This document shows, one piece after another, positions 6,222-8,796 of a DNA stretch of 8,796 nucleotides. Both the position numbers and the translations under genes were made by a program. The notes under the pieces were generated by a model. That model worked only from the letters and a program-made list of their open reading frames with translations, made no database searches and was not told where the DNA came from. Source of the stretch: Fusobacteriota bacterium (GTDB lineage: Bacteria; Fusobacteriota; Fusobacteriia; Fusobacteriales; Fusobacteriaceae); contig QNYN01000072.1 of assembly GCA_003973585.1 (NCBI GenBank), positions 1 through 8,796 on the forward strand, given 5' to 3'. Within the stretch, counting starts at the first letter, position 1. Every line of letters begins with the position of its first letter.

Positions 6222-6566
6222 ATGAAAAAAAATAATAAAAAATCAGAAGAAAATTTTTTAGATATAATACCTATAAAGGTTCATTTAGATTATAAAAAAC
6301 AAGATGGAAATATTCATCTTGTTTTTACCCACAATAGTCTTATCCAAAGGTTTTTAAGGTGGATGACGAATAAAAAGAAAATTAGCACTTTAGAATTAAA
6401 TGGTTTAGGAACTGTAGTTTGGGAAAATATTGATGGTAAAAATACAATTTATGATATTATAAATATTTTATTAGAAAAAGAAGAAGATACTTATGAATCT
6501 ATGCAAGAAAGAGTATTTCTATTTATTAGATTATTAAAAAATAAAAAATATATAGACTTCAAGTAA
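6222..6566 (+). CDS. PqqD-like small protein coupled to the OPT transporter
   Basis: This is a 114-aa cytosolic protein with a PqqD-type domain. In PqqD and related RiPP recognition elements the winged-helix fold binds leader peptides and presents them to a modifying enzyme. The core at about 57-114 shows the family pattern: LELNGLGTVVWENIDGKNTI, then a hydrophobic/charged segment, a helix YESMQERVFLFIRLLKN and a final KYIDF strand. The N-terminus is Lys/Asn-rich, then NFLDIIPIKV and a beta-rich stretch to about 45. It lies 12 bases after the OPT stop, with no terminator between and one shared terminator after it, so the two form one transcript. The start is uncertain: in-frame GTG 6213, ATG 6216 and ATG 6222 are all possible, none with a strong ribosome binding site. 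ATG 6222 has AGTGAT-like pairing just upstream, and translation may be coupled to OPT. No radical SAM, precursor or peptidase gene is nearby, so a classical RiPP role is not supported. Confidence 0.8.
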   Translation: MKKNNKKSEENFLDIIPIKVHLDYKKQDGNIHLVFTHNSLIQRFLRWMTNKKKISTLELNGLGTVVWENIDGKNTIYDIINILLEKEEDTYESMQERVFLFIRLLKNKKYIDFK

Positions 6567-6571
6567 AAAAA

Positions 6572-6605
6572 CTGAGTAGATTTATAGTCTACTCAGCTTT
6601 TTTTT
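6572..6605. terminator. Bidirectional rho-independent terminator between the PqqD-like gene and the PBP gene
   Basis: A perfect 9-bp stem, CTGAGTAGA (6572-6580) with TCTACTCAG (6588-6596), closes a 7-base loop. On the plus strand it is followed by CTTTTTTTT. On the minus strand it is followed by TTTTTTTAC. The plus-strand T-tract runs into the last codon and stop of the minus-strand PBP gene (stop at 6604-6606), so the two genes end back to back. Confidence 0.88.
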
Positions 6606-8664
6606 AATTAAACCAACCTTTAAAACCATCCCAAATTTTCTTAGTAAAAGATTTAGGTACTTGATCTTTTTTCAATAAAATAGTTCTTCTAAATTCAGGA
6701 GGAGCTTTTTTTATTTCACCAGTTCGAATATCGATGTTTCGATAAACTAATTCCCCACTTTTTATATTATCTTCTAAAAATTCAAATTTACTAGGAGTAT
6801 AAATTTTATTATCAATCATAGTTTGATAGAAGTTTTTCCATAAAGGAAGAGCAACTTGTCCCCCAGAAGATCCATATGGCATAGATGAGTTATCATCATA
6901 GCCAATATAAACAACAGTTACATAATCAGGAGTAAATCCAGCATACCAAGCAGAACGATAATTATTTGTTGTACCTGTTTTTCCTCCTTGATCTACATTG
7001 TATCTTCCTTTAAATTTAAGTTTTGAATATTGTCCTGTTCCATGTTTTACAACTTGTTCTAGCATGAAAGTTGTTAGAGAAATATCTATAGAATCAAAAG
7101 CTTCTATCCCTTTTACCTCTCCTCTTTCATAAAGGATATTCCCATCAATATCTTCAATTTTGGTAATAAAAGATGGGATATAAGTATATCCACCATTAGA
7201 AAATGGAAGATATGAAGTTGCTAATTGTAAAGGGGTAGCACTAGCAGATCCAAGAGCTATAGTTAAATCTTTTTCTAATGGAACATCTACACCTGTTTTA
7301 TTAAAATTCGATATAACATTATCTATACCTACTTCATCAAGTAATTTAATTGCTACAGTATTTATAGACTTTTCAAGTCCTTCAATCATGGTGATTTTCT
7401 CGAATTGTTCGTTTCCATAATTTTGAGGATTCCAATTTCCATATTTGTGATTAGAAGCATCAATTAATTGATTCATAGTATAATCTTTTTCTATGGCAGT
7501 GTAATAAATAAAAGGTTTGAAAGTAGATCCAATTTGTCTATTTGCTTTTATTCCACGATTAAAATCTCCACTTTTATAATTATATCCCCCAATAATACTT
7601 CTAACTTCACCTGTTTTAGCATCTAAAGTTACCATAGCACCTTGCATTTTTTTATTATTTTTAAATTTTGAATAATTTTGAAAAGTAGATTTAGCTACTT
7701 TTTGCATTTCATGATCTAGAGTAGTGTATACTTTAAATCCACCTTTAGCTAAGATTGAAGAATCTACTAGGTCTACTAATTGATCTTCTACAATATCTAC
7801 AAAATCAGGTGCTTTAGAAGATTCTCGTTTTTTCCTTCCACCATTTATAATTACTGTTACATTCCTCGAGGTAAAATCTTGTTTTTTAGCTTTATCTTCT
7901 ATGACAAATTTATGTTCTAAAGCTTCTTCATACTGAGCTTCAGAAATATATCCTTGATCCTTCATTAATTTTAGGACTAAATGAGTTCTTTTTATAGAAT
8001 TTTCTAGATTTTTTCTAGGATTATAAAAAGTAGGTCTATTTGGAATACCTGCAAGCATAGCACTTTCAGCAATATTAAGTTCTGTAATATGTTTGCCAAA
8101 AATATCTTTAGCAGCTTCACCAACACCATATGTTCCAGATCCAAAATAGATTTCATCCATATATTTTTCTAGTATTTCATCTTTAGAATAGATTCTTTCA
8201 ATCTCAAAAGTGATGATTAACTCTTTAAATTTTCTACTGAAAGTTCTTTCATTAGATAGAAAAGCATTTTTAGCTAATTGTTGAGAAATAGTACTTCCCC
8301 CTTGAGCTATCCTGCCTTTAGCTAAATTTGTGATAACAGCTCCACCTAATCTAATAACATCTACTCCATGGTGGGAATAAAATCTTTTATCTTCTACAGA
8401 AATAAAAGCTTTTTGTAAGTATACAGGGATCTCATCAAGACTTACATTTTCCCCCTTTTGTATAGATAAAGAATCTACGATTTCTTGATCTTTATCGTAT
8501 ATTATAATAGGTTTTGATGCAGTATAAGTTAAAACCTTATCTTTTACACTAAAATATGTGACAATAGTAAGTGTAAAAAGAGCAAAAAAACAGACTAATA
8601 CTCCTATAAATATTTTTTTCTTTTGTCTTTTAAAAAAGTTTTTCAATTTAGTAAAAAAATTCAT
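6604..8664 (-). CDS. mrcA: Class A penicillin-binding protein 1A (peptidoglycan glycosyltransferase/transpeptidase)
   Basis: This is a bifunctional murein synthase that polymerises lipid II and crosslinks the peptides, anchored in the inner membrane with its domains outside. It is 686 aa, in the usual class A range. A short basic cytoplasmic tail (1-17) precedes one transmembrane helix (about 18-40). The GT51 domain covers about 60-235: EDKRFYSHHGVD (91-102, catalytic Glu91), GGSTISQQLAKN (122-133), RKFKE (144-148, second acidic residue Glu148), EKYMDEIYFGSGTYGVGEAA (166-185) and AMLAGIPNRPTFYNP (202-216). The transpeptidase domain covers about 340-615, with SXXK at Ser380-Lys383 (STFK, nucleophile Ser380), SXN at 433-435 (SIN) and KTG at 562-564. 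All catalytic motifs are intact and no extra C-terminal domain is present. AAGGAGT (8671-8677 on the plus map) lies 6 bases before the ATG. The gene is monocistronic as far as visible. The symbol follows the PBP1A (mrcA/ponA) naming. Confidence 0.95.
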   Translation of the reverse strand: MNFFTKLKNFFKRQKKKIFIGVLVCFFALFTLTIVTYFSVKDKVLTYTASKPIIIYDKDQEIVDSLSIQKGENVSLDEIPVYLQKAFISVEDKRFYSHHGVDVIRLGGAVITNLAKGRIAQGGSTISQQLAKNAFLSNERTFSRKFKELIITFEIERIYSKDEILEKYMDEIYFGSGTYGVGEAAKDIFGKHITELNIAESAMLAGIPNRPTFYNPRKNLENSIKRTHLVLKLMKDQGYISEAQYEEALEHKFVIEDKAKKQDFTSRNVTVIINGGRKKRESSKAPDFVDIVEDQLVDLVDSSILAKGGFKVYTTLDHEMQKVAKSTFQNYSKFKNNKKMQGAMVTLDAKTGEVRSIIGGYNYKSGDFNRGIKANRQIGSTFKPFIYYTAIEKDYTMNQLIDASNHKYGNWNPQNYGNEQFEKITMIEGLEKSINTVAIKLLDEVGIDNVISNFNKTGVDVPLEKDLTIALGSASATPLQLATSYLPFSNGGYTYIPSFITKIEDIDGNILYERGEVKGIEAFDSIDISLTTFMLEQVVKHGTGQYSKLKFKGRYNVDQGGKTGTTNNYRSAWYAGFTPDYVTVVYIGYDDNSSMPYGSSGGQVALPLWKNFYQTMIDNKIYTPSKFEFLEDNIKSGELVYRNIDIRTGEIKKAPPEFRRTILLKKDQVPKSFTKKIWDGFKGWFN

Positions 8665-8796
8665 ATTTTAACTCCTTCATTTATAATAATTTAATATAAA
8701 ATTATTGGTTAATTTATTTATCCAACTAGTTATATTACTCTTAATATTCTAACTTTAATTCTAAGTATTTACAAGTATATTCAAATTTAAAATTAT
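8665..8796 (-). promoter_or_regulatory. Upstream region of the PBP gene, with an operator-like inverted repeat
   Basis: These 132 very AT-rich bases to the window edge hold no gene that I can support. They contain the PBP ribosome binding site (8671-8677) and presumably its promoter. TATATT (minus, 8698-8693) is a possible -10, but no convincing -35 is spaced correctly. A 21-bp imperfect dyad at 8705-8725 has arms TTGGTTAA and TTATCCAA (seven of eight complementary) around a 5-base centre and lies 41-61 bases before the start codon. Confidence 0.35.

Noticed and set aside
1..8796. CRISPR array, insertion sequence or phage genes
   Set aside because: No regularly spaced direct repeats, no transposase or phage-like products and no long terminal inverted repeats were found.

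Overview
The window is AT-rich, gene-dense bacterial chromosome. The low G+C, the AGA/TTA/AAA-rich codon use, the dxr-tmk-rseP order and the peptide and amino-acid style transporters point to a Fusobacteriota member, probably Fusobacterium or a near relative. A low-GC clostridial relative is the main alternative. The assignment is inferred from protein character, not from a marker gene.

Left part (1-2110): the end of a plus-strand housekeeping operon. It holds the C-terminus of dxr (isoprenoid precursor synthesis), a divergent dTMP kinase gene (tmk) and rseP (site-2 membrane protease). The genes are packed tightly; the tmk stop codon directly abuts the rseP ATG. The operon ends at a hairpin with T-rich flanks on both sides. 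That hairpin also appears to terminate a convergent tRNA-Arg(CCU) gene on the minus strand.

Middle (2111-4097): a single-gene unit for a DUF819-family membrane protein, driven by a near-consensus extended -10 promoter. A second two-way terminator separates it from a convergent minus-strand pentapeptide-repeat protein with a right-handed beta-helix pattern and a Qnr/MfpA-like C-terminal tail.

Right (4098-6605): a divergent promoter region, then a two-gene unit of an OPT-family oligopeptide transporter followed almost without a gap by a small PqqD-like protein. No radical SAM enzyme, precursor peptide or other RiPP gene is present in the window, so a peptide-binding-type domain paired with a peptide transporter is the most interesting feature here. 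A third shared terminator follows.

Far right (6604-8796): a complete minus-strand class A penicillin-binding protein (GT51 plus transpeptidase) with all catalytic motifs intact, and its AT-rich upstream region.

No mobile elements, CRISPR arrays or rRNA genes were seen. All three convergent gene junctions in the window are served by one bidirectional hairpin terminator each.
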